Shown piece by piece: positions 29,691-38,248 of a stretch of 64,000 nucleotides of DNA. The notes under the pieces are model-generated. The model searched no databases, was not told where the DNA came from, and saw only the letters and a program-made list of their open reading frames with translations. A program made the translations under genes and the position numbers. This DNA comes from Aminipila luticellarii (GTDB taxonomy: Bacteria; Bacillota; Clostridia; Peptostreptococcales; Anaerovoracaceae): contig NZ_CP035281.1 in NCBI RefSeq assembly GCF_004103735.1, forward strand, positions 1,922,001 through 1,986,000, read 5' to 3'. The stretch's first letter is position 1; every line of letters starts with the position of its first letter.

Positions 29691-30605
29691 TCAGCTACCT
29701 ACGATTTGCCCAAAAATGCTGTCTTCTTCATTTTTAGAGAAATTGGTATTGATGTAGCCCTGCATTCTCGCACCATACTGTACATAAAAGTTAGAGACTG
29801 TAATATTTCCGACAACAACGGAATTCGACAAGAATTCTCCGTTGCCCCCAATATTTACTTCGCCCTTTATCTTGCCATCCACACGGGTATTCTGGGCTGC
29901 AACATCTCCTACGAGTAAAGTATCCTTATCCATCAGCAAAGCGCCCTTAGAATTAATATTTCCCTTAATCTGAGCCCCTTCCAGCAGAATATCAGTAGCT
30001 TCAATATCGCCTTGAACAAACCCTGACACACCTACATTCTTTGTAGTATCAATTTTGCCCTTAACCTTACCATTTAATTCAATGTTTTCGAAAGATTTTA
30101 TATTTCCTTCAACGATTGTGTTTCTAGTGATAATCGTTGTGCCTACTTCGCCCTCGCTGTCGTGGTATGGTTCATTGGAGCCCGTGCCATTATTTCCCGA
30201 GTCACCGCCGCCGCCAAAACCATTATTAAATTTTGTCGAATCAGCAGCAAAACTGCCTGAGAAATTATTTTGTGAAGACTGGCCAAATCCGGGTTTGTCG
30301 AAGAATGCTGGTTCTTCATTATTTGTATGCATCCGCTGCTGATTATATGTATCATTGTTCAGATTCGGACCGGAATAGTTTCCCGTATTTTGTGTATTTT
30401 GTGCGCTCTGTTTAAAGGCCTGACTAAAATCCTGATTTAATCGGTCATTACCAGCCGGCTCTATCGGAATTTGATTCTCAGCAGTATAACCTGTGTTGTT
30501 TTCTGATGCTGAGACGTTCTCCTCATTCACTTTCCCTTTATCCTGTGAAGAATCGATCCCCAGTATTTCTCTCATTGCCTGGCTAAAATTTCCTTTGTTA
30601 CTCAT
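29691..30605 (-). CDS. Bactofilin-family cytoskeletal protein with Asn/Gln-rich N-terminus
   Basis: A 304-residue protein. The C-terminal 130 residues form the bactofilin beta-helix (TTIITRNTIVEGNIKSFENI, then repeated G-x-I-(D/N)-T turns such as VQGDIEATDILLEGAQIKG). Bactofilins polymerise into filaments that scaffold cell-wall enzymes. The first 160 residues are low-complexity, rich in Asn, Gln, Gly and Ser, and likely disordered; most bactofilins have much shorter tails. I start it at ATG 30605, preceded by GGAGG at 7 bases; an upstream ATG at 30641 lacks a site. It follows a peptidoglycan/polysaccharide deacetylase by 42 bases. Confidence 0.85.
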   Translation of the reverse strand: MSNKGNFSQAMREILGIDSSQDKGKVNEENVSASENNTGYTAENQIPIEPAGNDRLNQDFSQAFKQSAQNTQNTGNYSGPNLNNDTYNQQRMHTNNEEPAFFDKPGFGQSSQNNFSGSFAADSTKFNNGFGGGGDSGNNGTGSNEPYHDSEGEVGTTIITRNTIVEGNIKSFENIELNGKVKGKIDTTKNVGVSGFVQGDIEATDILLEGAQIKGNINSKGALLMDKDTLLVGDVAAQNTRVDGKIKGEVNIGGNGEFLSNSVVVGNITVSNFYVQYGARMQGYINTNFSKNEEDSIFGQIVGS

Positions 30606-30647
30606 TTTGGCGCCTCCAATTAATTCACTGTAATATTTCATTACCCT

Positions 30648-31505
30648 TTAAAAGGTAATTGGTTTCACATCTGCTGTCAGCTTTTTAAATTCATATCCAT
30701 GCTCCTTGTAAAACCGGATAATCTCCTGCAAAGCTTCACAGGTATCGTCATTTCCGTTGTCGTGCATCAGAAGGATGCACTCCTCCGATTTTTCAGGAAG
30801 TTTTGTCGCATTTGCAATCATAGCTTCTTTTGACATATTTCCTGAACCGTCATCAGCACAGACATTCCAATCAAAATATACCATTCCCTTGTGAGCTACC
30901 GCTTTTATCAAATCCGGATAGCGGTTCTTATCATACCCGTTAATACTCCCTCCGGGAAACCGAAGTATCGTCGGAGGTTCTCCTGTAATTCGGAGAATTC
31001 TTCCGTAGGATTGCTCAAAATCCTGCAAATAACTGCCTACAGAGGAATACAGGGCATGATAGCCGCCGTCAGTTGAGGTCAGTACCCCTATAGCATGTCC
31101 GCCGTCATAGGCCTCCTGAATAATGTTGTCTGCGGTCTGACTTTCGCTGGTATTAAAAAAAAACGTTGCCTGAATATGGTTCTCCGCTAATATATCCAAT
31201 ATTTGGGGAGTATTTGAAGAGGAGCCGTCGTCAAAGGTCAAATAAACCGTCTTCTGAACCTCTCCCGCTATCTTGTCCGGAACAGGTTCTTCAGGGTTTT
31301 CCTTCTCTCCCGCAGCAGATGTAACAATCTGATGCTCTATGGTCTTGCTTGCAGCCGGTACGTTTTTCTCCGCCGCAGGCTCTTCACTCCAAAAATCCAG
31401 CTTATTGCCTATCAGAAAGGTCAATAAACAAGCGATGACAATGATAGCTGAAAGAGCCGTAAAAACAATCAAACGCTTATAAAAAGCAACACTTCTTTCT
31501 TTCAT
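30648..31505 (-). CDS. NodB-type polysaccharide deacetylase with altered metal site
   Basis: A 285-residue membrane-anchored or secreted protein: a positively charged N-terminus and one helix (about residues 9-31), a linker, then a NodB domain. Motif 1 (VYLTFDDG), motif 3 (LRFPGGS) and motif 5 (LLMHDNG) are present. Motif 2, normally HSxxH with two metal-binding histidines, reads GVLTSTDGGY, so the histidines align with Leu and Asp. Activity on peptidoglycan may therefore be lost or changed. Start ATG 31505 follows AAGGAAAG; a longer frame starting at 31574 lacks a site. It precedes the bactofilin gene and probably shares its message. Confidence 0.83.
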   Translation of the reverse strand: MKERSVAFYKRLIVFTALSAIIVIACLLTFLIGNKLDFWSEEPAAEKNVPAASKTIEHQIVTSAAGEKENPEEPVPDKIAGEVQKTVYLTFDDGSSSNTPQILDILAENHIQATFFFNTSESQTADNIIQEAYDGGHAIGVLTSTDGGYHALYSSVGSYLQDFEQSYGRILRITGEPPTILRFPGGSINGYDKNRYPDLIKAVAHKGMVYFDWNVCADDGSGNMSKEAMIANATKLPEKSEECILLMHDNGNDDTCEALQEIIRFYKEHGYEFKKLTADVKPITF

Positions 31506-31578
31506 ACATACTCTTTCCTTATCTAACTTGTAAACATACACTAGAATAGTATCACAAATCCATGCAGAAAACAAGAGA

Positions 31579-31604
31579 TGTTTTTACTCTGTCAAGGCCT
31601 TATA
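31579..31604. repeat. Left 26-bp direct repeat flanking the insertion sequence
   Basis: Identical to 32673-32698. It begins TGTTTTTACTCTGTC and ends GGCCTTATA. It contains the last codons of the 617-residue protein read on the minus strand, so it is the copied target site. Confidence 0.9.
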
Positions 31605-31646
31605 TGTAGGATTACAATACATGTGTTACATTAAGACAAAAAATAA

Positions 31647-31722
31647 ATACGGGAAACGCTAAAATTATGTTATGCTTAATTCACCACAAACCAAAACATC
31701 ACAAATTGGAGGTCTCCCGTAT
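31647..31722 (+). promoter_or_regulatory. Possible stem covering the transposase start codon
   Basis: ATACGGGAAAC (31647-31657) can pair with GTCTCCCGTAT (31712-31722), 10 of 11 positions, the latter spanning the start codon region and lying next to GGAGG. Folding would hide the start in transcripts that enter from outside. Confidence 0.45.
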
Positions 31723-32662
31723 GGCAAGTATAACACAAGATATGAAATATCGTCTATCCTTAATTAAATATGCTCAAAGATTTGGCGTTACAAAAGCTGC
31801 TATCAGATATCATCACAACAGGCAATATATTTATCGTTGGTTGCGTAGATATGATGGCTCTATTGAGTCCCTGAGAGAACTTTCTCGTAAGCCTCATTCC
31901 CATAAAAATCAGCATACTGCAAATGAGCTTAAACTCATTCATGATATGCGTCGTAGGAATCCAAATGCAGGTCTTGTTGTCTTTTGGGTCAAACTGCGAC
32001 AGCGGGGATATTCCAGATCCATTACTGGGCTCTATAGAGTACTAATCAAGCAATCTTTGATCCCTAAGAAACCTCAGAATCCTAAATATATTGCTAAAAA
32101 ATATGAGCAAATGGAGTATCCAGGTCAAAGAGTACAAATTGATGTTAAATTTGTTCCATCCTCTTGCCTTGTTGGCGAAGCTTCTGATAAGAAATTCTAT
32201 CAATATACTGCTATTGATGAATTCTCTCGTTTTAGATATCTTGCTGCTTTTGAGGAACACAGCTCTTATTCTGCTTCTGAATTCCTTAAACAAGTTGTTA
32301 AAGCTTTCCCATTTAAGATCGAATGTGTTCAGACCGATAATGGGCAGGAATTTACAAAACGTCTTGGTACTTCTAAAAATCCAACGTTAACGCTATTCCA
32401 ACGAACTCTTAAGGAACAAGGTATTATCCATAAAATGATAAGACCTTATACTCCAAGACATAATGGTAAAGTGGAACGCTCACATCGTAAGGATAATGAA
32501 TATTTTTATGCGATAGCAAAGTTCTACTCATTCAATGATTTTAAATTACAACTAAAAAAGCATAATGCAAAGTACAATAACTTTCCTATGCGCCCTTTGG
32601 GCTGGGTTTCCCCAAGAGAAACTCTATTTAATTTTTTGAAGCACGGTGTAACATATGTTTGA
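31721..32662 (+). CDS. DDE transposase of the insertion sequence
   Basis: A 313-residue transposase/integrase. The N-terminal helix-turn-helix region (about 8-60, including AQRFGVTKAAIRYHHNR) binds DNA, followed by a retroviral-integrase core with the catalytic acids in VQIDVK, CVQTDNGQEF and HNGKVERSHR. ATG 31721 has GGAGG 8 bases upstream; an in-frame ATG at 31667 would add 18 residues that look unrelated. The frame is uninterrupted, so the enzyme may be active. It is not an IS3-type two-frame arrangement. Confidence 0.92.
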   Translation: MASITQDMKYRLSLIKYAQRFGVTKAAIRYHHNRQYIYRWLRRYDGSIESLRELSRKPHSHKNQHTANELKLIHDMRRRNPNAGLVVFWVKLRQRGYSRSITGLYRVLIKQSLIPKKPQNPKYIAKKYEQMEYPGQRVQIDVKFVPSSCLVGEASDKKFYQYTAIDEFSRFRYLAAFEEHSSYSASEFLKQVVKAFPFKIECVQTDNGQEFTKRLGTSKNPTLTLFQRTLKEQGIIHKMIRPYTPRHNGKVERSHRKDNEYFYAIAKFYSFNDFKLQLKKHNAKYNNFPMRPLGWVSPRETLFNFLKHGVTYV

Positions 32663-32672
32663 CAAACCTACA

Positions 32673-32698
32673 TGTTTTTACTCTGTCAAGGCCTTATA
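32673..32698. repeat. Right 26-bp direct repeat flanking the insertion sequence
   Basis: Perfect copy of 31579-31604. Because it keeps the stop codon and last codons of the 617-residue protein, that gene is undamaged. Confidence 0.9.
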
Positions 32699-34531
32699 AT
32701 CCTTTAAATGCTGATTATATTCCGTTACCTTGTCCGTATATTGAGTCCGAAGCTTATTGTATTCTTCCTGCTTATCCGCCATCTGTTCTGCATACTGTTC
32801 TTCGCCGCTTTCATCATACAGACGGCTTATTTCCCCGATAGATGTATTGATTTCATTTAATCTGGATTCCATTTCCTCAATTTGTCCTTTTTCGCTCTTA
32901 AGCGTTTTCTCCAAATCCATGGCTTCCGAAGAAACGGGAACTGCGCTCTTTAGATCCCCTCGGACATCCGGCCTAGAAAACTCATAAATCATCATTCCTA
33001 CGGAAGAAACGGTCAATACTAATATGACAAAAATAGCAGCGATCCATTTTTTCATGCTAGCTTTATATTCGCGATTTAATTCATCGATTTTGTCTTTTAA
33101 TTCCTGTTCATGCTTTCTCTGCATCTCCTCCATGGCCGTTCTCATCTTTAAGGCTTCGGCTTCCGCCTCCGCAGCAGCCTCCTCCAATACCTTATCGATC
33201 AGAGGACCCTGTTCTTCTTCGGCCTTTACCAGACGCAGCTCGTTGTTGAGCACACCCTGAATGACTTCTTTATAGTCGATTCCGGTTCTCGCATTTCTTT
33301 TAAAAAATTCTTTTTTACGCTCTTTTTCCAAGGCTTCCAGCTCTCCAAGCTCTGCCGGGGGAGCCAGCCCGCTCTTCTCATCCAAAGCAGGGTTCGCTAT
33401 GGAAGTAGATGCGGCGTGAGGTGCCATTCTTGTCTGTTCGTCCTGTTTGATGAGCTTGCTTAGATTGGTGATTTCCCCTGCAATATACTCTTCCTCAAAC
33501 AGCTCGTTGAACAGCTGGTAAAGCTTCAAGCTTTCATTGTAAAGACCTGCATTGCTGAGAATTTTAGAGACCACGATGAACTTTCCCGAAAACATCATCC
33601 GCATTCTGGTATTCATGGAATGCTCCGGCGGTATGATATTGGTGACGATGTTCTTGAACTGAGGTGCGATTTCACTCAGAATATAGTTATATGCGTTGGT
33701 AATCGCCAGCTTTTCTTCCATGGAAGTAGCATTGACGCCAGTCACCTTAGCTAAAAGAACATTGTTTACATAATCCGCTTCTTTAACGAACCACCGTTCC
33801 AATTTCTCGTATAATATATTTTGTATTCGAGAAAACGGGAGCTGCGGTTTTTCCACACTGCTTAATATCCTATGTATGTGAATGACTTCTTCCGGATTGA
33901 CCTTCCCGTTTTGCCGGTTGATCATTTCCTTAATGGGGTTTAAAATATTATCCTTAAATTCGTTATATAAAAATGCCATTTTGTTGTTGTCGATGGCCTC
34001 AATTTTGTTTCCGCTGAAAAACCCCCAAAACCTTCCTACGGAAACATTTAAAAGTTCATTGATCAAATTTAATAAGATTTTCCACTGTTCTGTTAACGTG
34101 AAATTTCTGTCGAATACGCACAGAAAAATATACTGAACCAGAAACGAATTATAATCCGTCGTATTTACACTGCGTTTCTTACTGAAAAATTCCAGGAAAT
34201 CCCCCTTGTTTCCAAGCCGGGAGGCGATATCCGCATCGGAGAACCAAAAAATCTTATAGACGTAGCTGTCCGCATTTTCCAATGCCCATTCCATGTTTTC
34301 AGAGGTTCGATGAGGGGCTCCCAATTTTGTCTTGTCAAATTTGGATTTATATTTTTCAGGAGCACTCTTCCAGTGTTCATAAATTGCCCTCAGTTCTGCT
34401 TCATCGCAATAGGTGGAAGCTCCCAGAATTCTATAGGGATTGTTAATAATCATCCCGAATGCGTCGCTGAAATCTTCATTCTTATTTATATTGGACATTA
34501 AACTGTCGTATGGAGATTGTCTGATTGCCAC
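32678..34531 (-). CDS. J-domain-like membrane protein with coiled coils, unknown function
   Basis: A 617-residue protein starting with GTG behind AAGGGG. Residues 28-60 (NNPYRILGASTYCDEAELRA) resemble the start of a DnaJ-like domain, although no HPD motif is visible. The middle (about 100-390) is helical and lacks any motif I know. A proline/alanine linker precedes a charged coiled coil (about 400-490), one membrane helix (about 496-518) and a second coiled coil (about 535-612). So the first 490 residues probably face one side and the last 100 the other. It is monocistronic and ends exactly at the insertion-sequence target site. No function is assigned; a chaperone-linked envelope role is only a guess. 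Confidence 0.7.
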   Translation of the reverse strand: MAIRQSPYDSLMSNINKNEDFSDAFGMIINNPYRILGASTYCDEAELRAIYEHWKSAPEKYKSKFDKTKLGAPHRTSENMEWALENADSYVYKIFWFSDADIASRLGNKGDFLEFFSKKRSVNTTDYNSFLVQYIFLCVFDRNFTLTEQWKILLNLINELLNVSVGRFWGFFSGNKIEAIDNNKMAFLYNEFKDNILNPIKEMINRQNGKVNPEEVIHIHRILSSVEKPQLPFSRIQNILYEKLERWFVKEADYVNNVLLAKVTGVNATSMEEKLAITNAYNYILSEIAPQFKNIVTNIIPPEHSMNTRMRMMFSGKFIVVSKILSNAGLYNESLKLYQLFNELFEEEYIAGEITNLSKLIKQDEQTRMAPHAASTSIANPALDEKSGLAPPAELGELEALEKERKKEFFKRNARTGIDYKEVIQGVLNNELRLVKAEEEQGPLIDKVLEEAAAEAEAEALKMRTAMEEMQRKHEQELKDKIDELNREYKASMKKWIAAIFVILVLTVSSVGMMIYEFSRPDVRGDLKSAVPVSSEAMDLEKTLKSEKGQIEEMESRLNEINTSIGEISRLYDESGEEQYAEQMADKQEEYNKLRTQYTDKVTEYNQHLKDYKALTE

Positions 34532-34597
34532 AATGATACACCCCTTCTTACTTTGAGTTTCCTTCCTATAATTGTAAAATATTTTTGTGAAATATGC

Positions 34598-34626
34598 TAT
34601 ACTAAAGTTATAATTTTTATAACTTT
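34598..34626 (+). promoter_or_regulatory. Promoter -10 and palindromic operator of the amidohydrolase gene
   Basis: TATACT (34598-34603) is followed at once by AAAGTTATAA-TTT-TTATAACTTT (34604-34626), a perfect inverted repeat with 10-bp arms lying over the expected transcription start. The -35 is weak. Confidence 0.6.
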
Positions 34627-34652
34627 AATTTCAATGCAGAAGGAAGGATGTC

Positions 34653-35915
34653 ATGAACATGCGTAAAATAGCGTTTACCGGCGGCCTGCTGATCAACGGA
34701 ACCGGTAAAAATCCCATTGAAAATTCGTTAGTACTCGTATCGGATAAAAAAATTGAATATGCCGGCATTTTAAAAAATTTTGGCGAAGATTATGAGCAAA
34801 TTGACATAACGGGTCAGACCGTCATGCCCGGCCTGATCGATACGCATTTACATTTTTCGGGTAATCTCACAGATAACGACAATGATTGGATTCTGGAAGA
34901 TCCCATACAAAAAACAGTGGTGGCGGTACAGCAGGCTCACGAGTGTTTAGAGCGTGGGCTGACAACAGTGGGCGAAATCTCCCGTTCAGGCCTTCATATC
35001 CGAAACATGGTAGAAGCCGGCGTTATGCAGGGTCCCCGCATTGTCGGCACCGGCCTGGGATTTTGCCGTACCGGAGGTCATGGAGACAGCCACAGGCTCC
35101 CATCCGGATATAATGACCTGTCCCATCCGTGGGCGGAACGGGTGGATGGCCCTTGGGAGCTTCGGAAAGCGGTAAGAAGAAGGCTTCGTGAAAATCCGGA
35201 TGCGATTAAAATATGGAGTACCGGAGGCGGAATCTGGCGTTGGGATCAAAAGCTGGATCAGCATTACACCTTTGAGGAAATAAAAGCGGTCGTAGAAGAA
35301 TGCGACATGGTGGGCATCCCGGTCTGGTCCCATGCGGAGGGATACAGCGGTGCTCTGGATTCTGTCCGGGCAGGCGTCCATCTGATTATTCACGGTCAGA
35401 CTTTGAACGAGGAATGTTTAGATCGGATGGCCGAAAAGGGCATTTATTTTTGTCCGACCATCCAGTTTCTTCACGAATGGTTCAAGACCTATGCTCCCAC
35501 ATACATTCCCGAGATTCATGATCAGATTCATGATCAGTATGAGGGGGAGACGGTGGCAGAAAAAGAATTGAATCGAGTATATGAAAATCTTCGGAAGGCC
35601 CGCTCAAAAGGGATTGGGCTGACCATCGGCTCCGATTCCTTCTGCTCTGCATTAACCCCGTACGGCACAACCGCTATCGGAGAAATCTACTCCTTTGTTG
35701 AAAAGGCTGGTATTGCTCCCATGGACGCCATTGTTTCCGCCACGAAAACCGGAGCGGATATGCTGAAGGTCGGACACATAACCGGAACGTTGGAGAAAGG
35801 AAAGTTTGCTGATTTGATCGTTATAAAGGGAAATCCGTTGGTAAGAATAAGAGATCTTTCCGCAGAGAATATGAGCGTAATCATGAAGGAAGGCTCTTTT
35901 GTCAAATCAATCTGA
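34653..35915 (+). CDS. Amidohydrolase-superfamily metalloenzyme (imidazolonepropionase/prolidase-like)
   Basis: A 420-residue hydrolase. The metal ligands of the superfamily are visible: HLHFSGN (HxH), the lysine in AIKIWSTGGG, SHAEGY, IHGQTL and the aspartate in TIGSDSFC. The Lys and the LDTHLH/SHAEG spacing fit the subgroup that cleaves amide or dipeptide bonds (Xaa-Pro or similar). Substrate is not deducible. AAGGA lies 4 bases before the ATG; a second ATG two codons later is equally placed. It has its own promoter with a palindrome, so an adjacent-ligand-sensing repressor elsewhere is likely. Confidence 0.85.
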   Translation: MNMRKIAFTGGLLINGTGKNPIENSLVLVSDKKIEYAGILKNFGEDYEQIDITGQTVMPGLIDTHLHFSGNLTDNDNDWILEDPIQKTVVAVQQAHECLERGLTTVGEISRSGLHIRNMVEAGVMQGPRIVGTGLGFCRTGGHGDSHRLPSGYNDLSHPWAERVDGPWELRKAVRRRLRENPDAIKIWSTGGGIWRWDQKLDQHYTFEEIKAVVEECDMVGIPVWSHAEGYSGALDSVRAGVHLIIHGQTLNEECLDRMAEKGIYFCPTIQFLHEWFKTYAPTYIPEIHDQIHDQYEGETVAEKELNRVYENLRKARSKGIGLTIGSDSFCSALTPYGTTAIGEIYSFVEKAGIAPMDAIVSATKTGADMLKVGHITGTLEKGKFADLIVIKGNPLVRIRDLSAENMSVIMKEGSFVKSI

Positions 35916-35962
35916 TTTCCTCGTCTGATATTCAATAGAAAATGATATGTCCTATTGAACAA

Positions 35963-36016
35963 AAAAGAGAATCATTCAGGCTCCGGAACATACCGGAACC
36001 AAAATGATTCTCTTTT
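35963..36016. terminator. Bidirectional terminator between convergent genes
   Basis: AAAAGAGAATCATT pairs with AATGATTCTCTTTT around an inner hairpin (GGCTCCGG...CCGGAACC). A-run and T-run flanks suit both directions. Confidence 0.85.
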
Positions 36017-36059
36017 CTATTGTCCTATAATGTCGGGTCGATACCCGCTTATATTCCCT

Positions 36060-36512
36060 TTAGAACTCTTTTACTTCGGTTTCTTCTTTAAGGTTCTGAT
36101 TTTCTTCCTGTGCTTCTTCCTCTTCCTTTTCGGATTCTGCTTCTATGAGTTCTTCCTCTTCCGGCCAGTAAATCTCTTCGCCTTCCTCAAATTCAAAATT
36201 CACAGCCGCCATATGGTCTGAAAGCTTTTTATTGGCTGTACCGATACCTACCAAAGCAAATGCCATACCGCCATATAAAGCCAGTGCTTCAAAAATACCC
36301 GGCAGCAGCTGTGCCGGTACCAGCTGCTTCATTACTTCTGCAGCCGGATAGCCCTGCATTGCATATTGAGCGACCGTTGTTCTAAATAGAAAAATATCAT
36401 CTGCCAGTATAGCGATTCCAAGAAGTGCTACAATTGCAGCAATCACGTATAATAGCTTTGAAATAGAAAATTTCTTTGATTTTCCGTAACCCTCTTTGTT
36501 TTTGATCGTCAT
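36060..36512 (-). CDS. Two-helix membrane protein with acidic C-terminal tail, unknown
   Basis: A 150-residue protein. Residues 20-42 and 75-95 are hydrophobic helices joined by a short loop. The last 45 residues are very acidic (EEEELIEAESEKEEEEAQEE and so on) and probably cytoplasmic or at the membrane surface. I recognise no family. It converges with the amidohydrolase and sits downstream of the sensor kinase gene by 110 bases on the opposite side, so it may be read as a separate unit. Confidence 0.65.
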   Translation of the reverse strand: MTIKNKEGYGKSKKFSISKLLYVIAAIVALLGIAILADDIFLFRTTVAQYAMQGYPAAEVMKQLVPAQLLPGIFEALALYGGMAFALVGIGTANKKLSDHMAAVNFEFEEGEEIYWPEEEELIEAESEKEEEEAQEENQNLKEETEVKEF

Positions 36513-36622
36513 AAAAATTAATCTCCGTTTCTACCATAAAATGGTTATAATAAAAATTTCATATACATTTTATCATTTTAAATCCCTTTTGTGTTGAAAA
36601 TATGATGAATTAAAGTTTTTTC

Positions 36623-38248
36623 TTATTCCTCCTGAGGAATCCATATTTTAAATACGGTTTTATGTTCTCGGGTCTGATTCCTCTCAAGGGTGATACGCCC
36701 TCCGTGTCCTTCGATAATTTTTTTGCTGATGGACAAGCCTAATCCGGAGCCCTGCGCGCTGTTTCTTGAATCATCCCCCACTACAAAGGGATCAAATATG
36801 GACAGGGCAATGTCTTCTGGGATGCCTACGCCATTATCTGCGAAAATAATTTGAACGGCTGCTTTTCCGGTCTGATCATGCTCCTCGGAAACGTGTACAA
36901 ACAGTTTAGTTCCTTTGGGATTGTGTTTGATGGAGTTGTTTACGATATTATCGAACCCGCGCTTTAATTGAGGGGCGTCAATTTTGCAAAGAGCATGCTT
37001 TTCAGGTATGTCCAGCTCCAATTCAAAGCCCTTGTCACTGATCTCCTCATATCTGCCTGCTAAGTATTCCCTCAGAAATTCATATATTTCAATAGGCTGA
37101 AGGCTGAAGGAAAAATCCGGATGCTCCAGCTTGCTGTATTCATAAAAGGTATTGATCAGATCGGTCAGTTCAACAGACTTTCCATAAATTTTATTCAAAT
37201 ACTTTTTTTGATTCTCCGGAGCGATCATTTCATCCGCTAAAGCCTTTGCATAACCCTGTATGGTAGTAATGGGCGTTTTTAAATCGTGAGATATATCCGC
37301 CAGCATCTTCTGCCTCTGTTCCTCCATTTTTATTTTGGCCTGTTCGCTTTCTCTAAGCTGTTCGGACATATTATTAAAACTGTCACAAATTTGAACGAAC
37401 TCGGCTGAACCTTTGTATTTTACCTCCTGATTTCTGTCCCCGTCCGCAAAAGCCTGCATGGCATTGCTTAAAGTATACAGCGGCTTTTTTATCTTTCTCG
37501 AAAGCCACAGGACAAAGCCAAATATAGATAAAATATAACACAGGATAATGCCGATATCTATGACAATCAGTCCGTGAGAGTACGCTGCAAGGCTTCTCTG
37601 ATCGGAGAATGTCATATTCATGATGAGCTTATAATCCTTGCCGTCGTTGCCCTCAAATGTATATTTGCTGATTTCCAGATCATCATCCAGGTCATTGGTC
37701 AAATAGGTAAATTCTCTTTTGGTATAGTGCCTTTTCTCCGGTGCATTGGTACTGGCCATCACCACATCCCGATTCTGATCAAAAATCTGAAAATAATCGG
37801 ATCTGCGGTGATTTTCCTCATAGTGTTCTGATTGTACCACCACAAGCGGCTGGTCATCCGGGTCCTTATATCGAGAGCAAAATCTGTACACATTTCCCGT
37901 ATAATCCTGGATGCATTCCAGTTCGCCCTTGGTATAGACCCCTCTGCTTCTCTTTTGATCACTGGTATAGACCACCTTATTGTTCTTGTCCAGAATTTCA
38001 AAATACCCCTTGGGGCCTACCAGTGTATAGGGTTTTACCCGTTCATACTGGCCTTTTTCCAACAATTTCACCGATGAGCTTATATCCCCTTTTGCCATTT
38101 TTAAATGCGCCCCCAGTGCTAAAGTTCCCAGCGAAAAAATGGATAGGACTAAAATAACATTTACCACAGTAAATGCAATATAATTTTTTATCAGAAGCGA
38201 AAAGAAGCTTCCTTTTTTGCGTTTATCTTTTTTCAATTTTATATCCAA
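36623..38248 (-). CDS. Sensor histidine kinase (HAMP, HisKA, HATPase)
   Basis: A 541-residue kinase. Two membrane helices (about 17-38 and 220-243) bracket an extracellular sensor of about 180 residues. HAMP follows (from SRKIKKPLYTL), then the phosphoacceptor H in ADISHDLKTPITTIQGYAKAL, and the ATP domain with N-box FDNIVNNSIKHN and G-boxes ADNGVGIPEDIA and GSGLGLSISKKIIEGHGG. The layout is the PhoR/ResE class. Its start overlaps the regulator gene end by 26 bases, which implies a single transcript. Signal unknown. Confidence 0.92.
   Translation of the reverse strand: MDIKLKKDKRKKGSFFSLLIKNYIAFTVVNVILVLSIFSLGTLALGAHLKMAKGDISSSVKLLEKGQYERVKPYTLVGPKGYFEILDKNNKVVYTSDQKRSRGVYTKGELECIQDYTGNVYRFCSRYKDPDDQPLVVVQSEHYEENHRRSDYFQIFDQNRDVVMASTNAPEKRHYTKREFTYLTNDLDDDLEISKYTFEGNDGKDYKLIMNMTFSDQRSLAAYSHGLIVIDIGIILCYILSIFGFVLWLSRKIKKPLYTLSNAMQAFADGDRNQEVKYKGSAEFVQICDSFNNMSEQLRESEQAKIKMEEQRQKMLADISHDLKTPITTIQGYAKALADEMIAPENQKKYLNKIYGKSVELTDLINTFYEYSKLEHPDFSFSLQPIEIYEFLREYLAGRYEEISDKGFELELDIPEKHALCKIDAPQLKRGFDNIVNNSIKHNPKGTKLFVHVSEEHDQTGKAAVQIIFADNGVGIPEDIALSIFDPFVVGDDSRNSAQGSGLGLSISKKIIEGHGGRITLERNQTREHKTVFKIWIPQEE

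Larger units (their letters stand above)
31605..32672 (+). mobile_element. Insertion sequence, IS481/IS1202-related, 1068 bp
   Basis: The element carries one DDE transposase. Its ends are imperfect inverted repeats: the left end starts TGTAGGATTACAATACATG and the right end, read inward, TGTAGGTTTGTCAAACATA; about 20 of the first 26 bases match, including TGTTACA at the inner end. It is flanked by perfect 26-bp direct repeats (27 if the adjoining shared A is counted). The 5'-TGT termini and DDE class fit the IS481 superfamily; the long target duplication recalls IS1202-type elements. Intact ends and frame suggest recent arrival. Confidence 0.88.

Noticed and set aside
31579-32698. Composite transposon
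   Set aside because: Only one copy of the insertion sequence is present, with no second copy or passenger genes.
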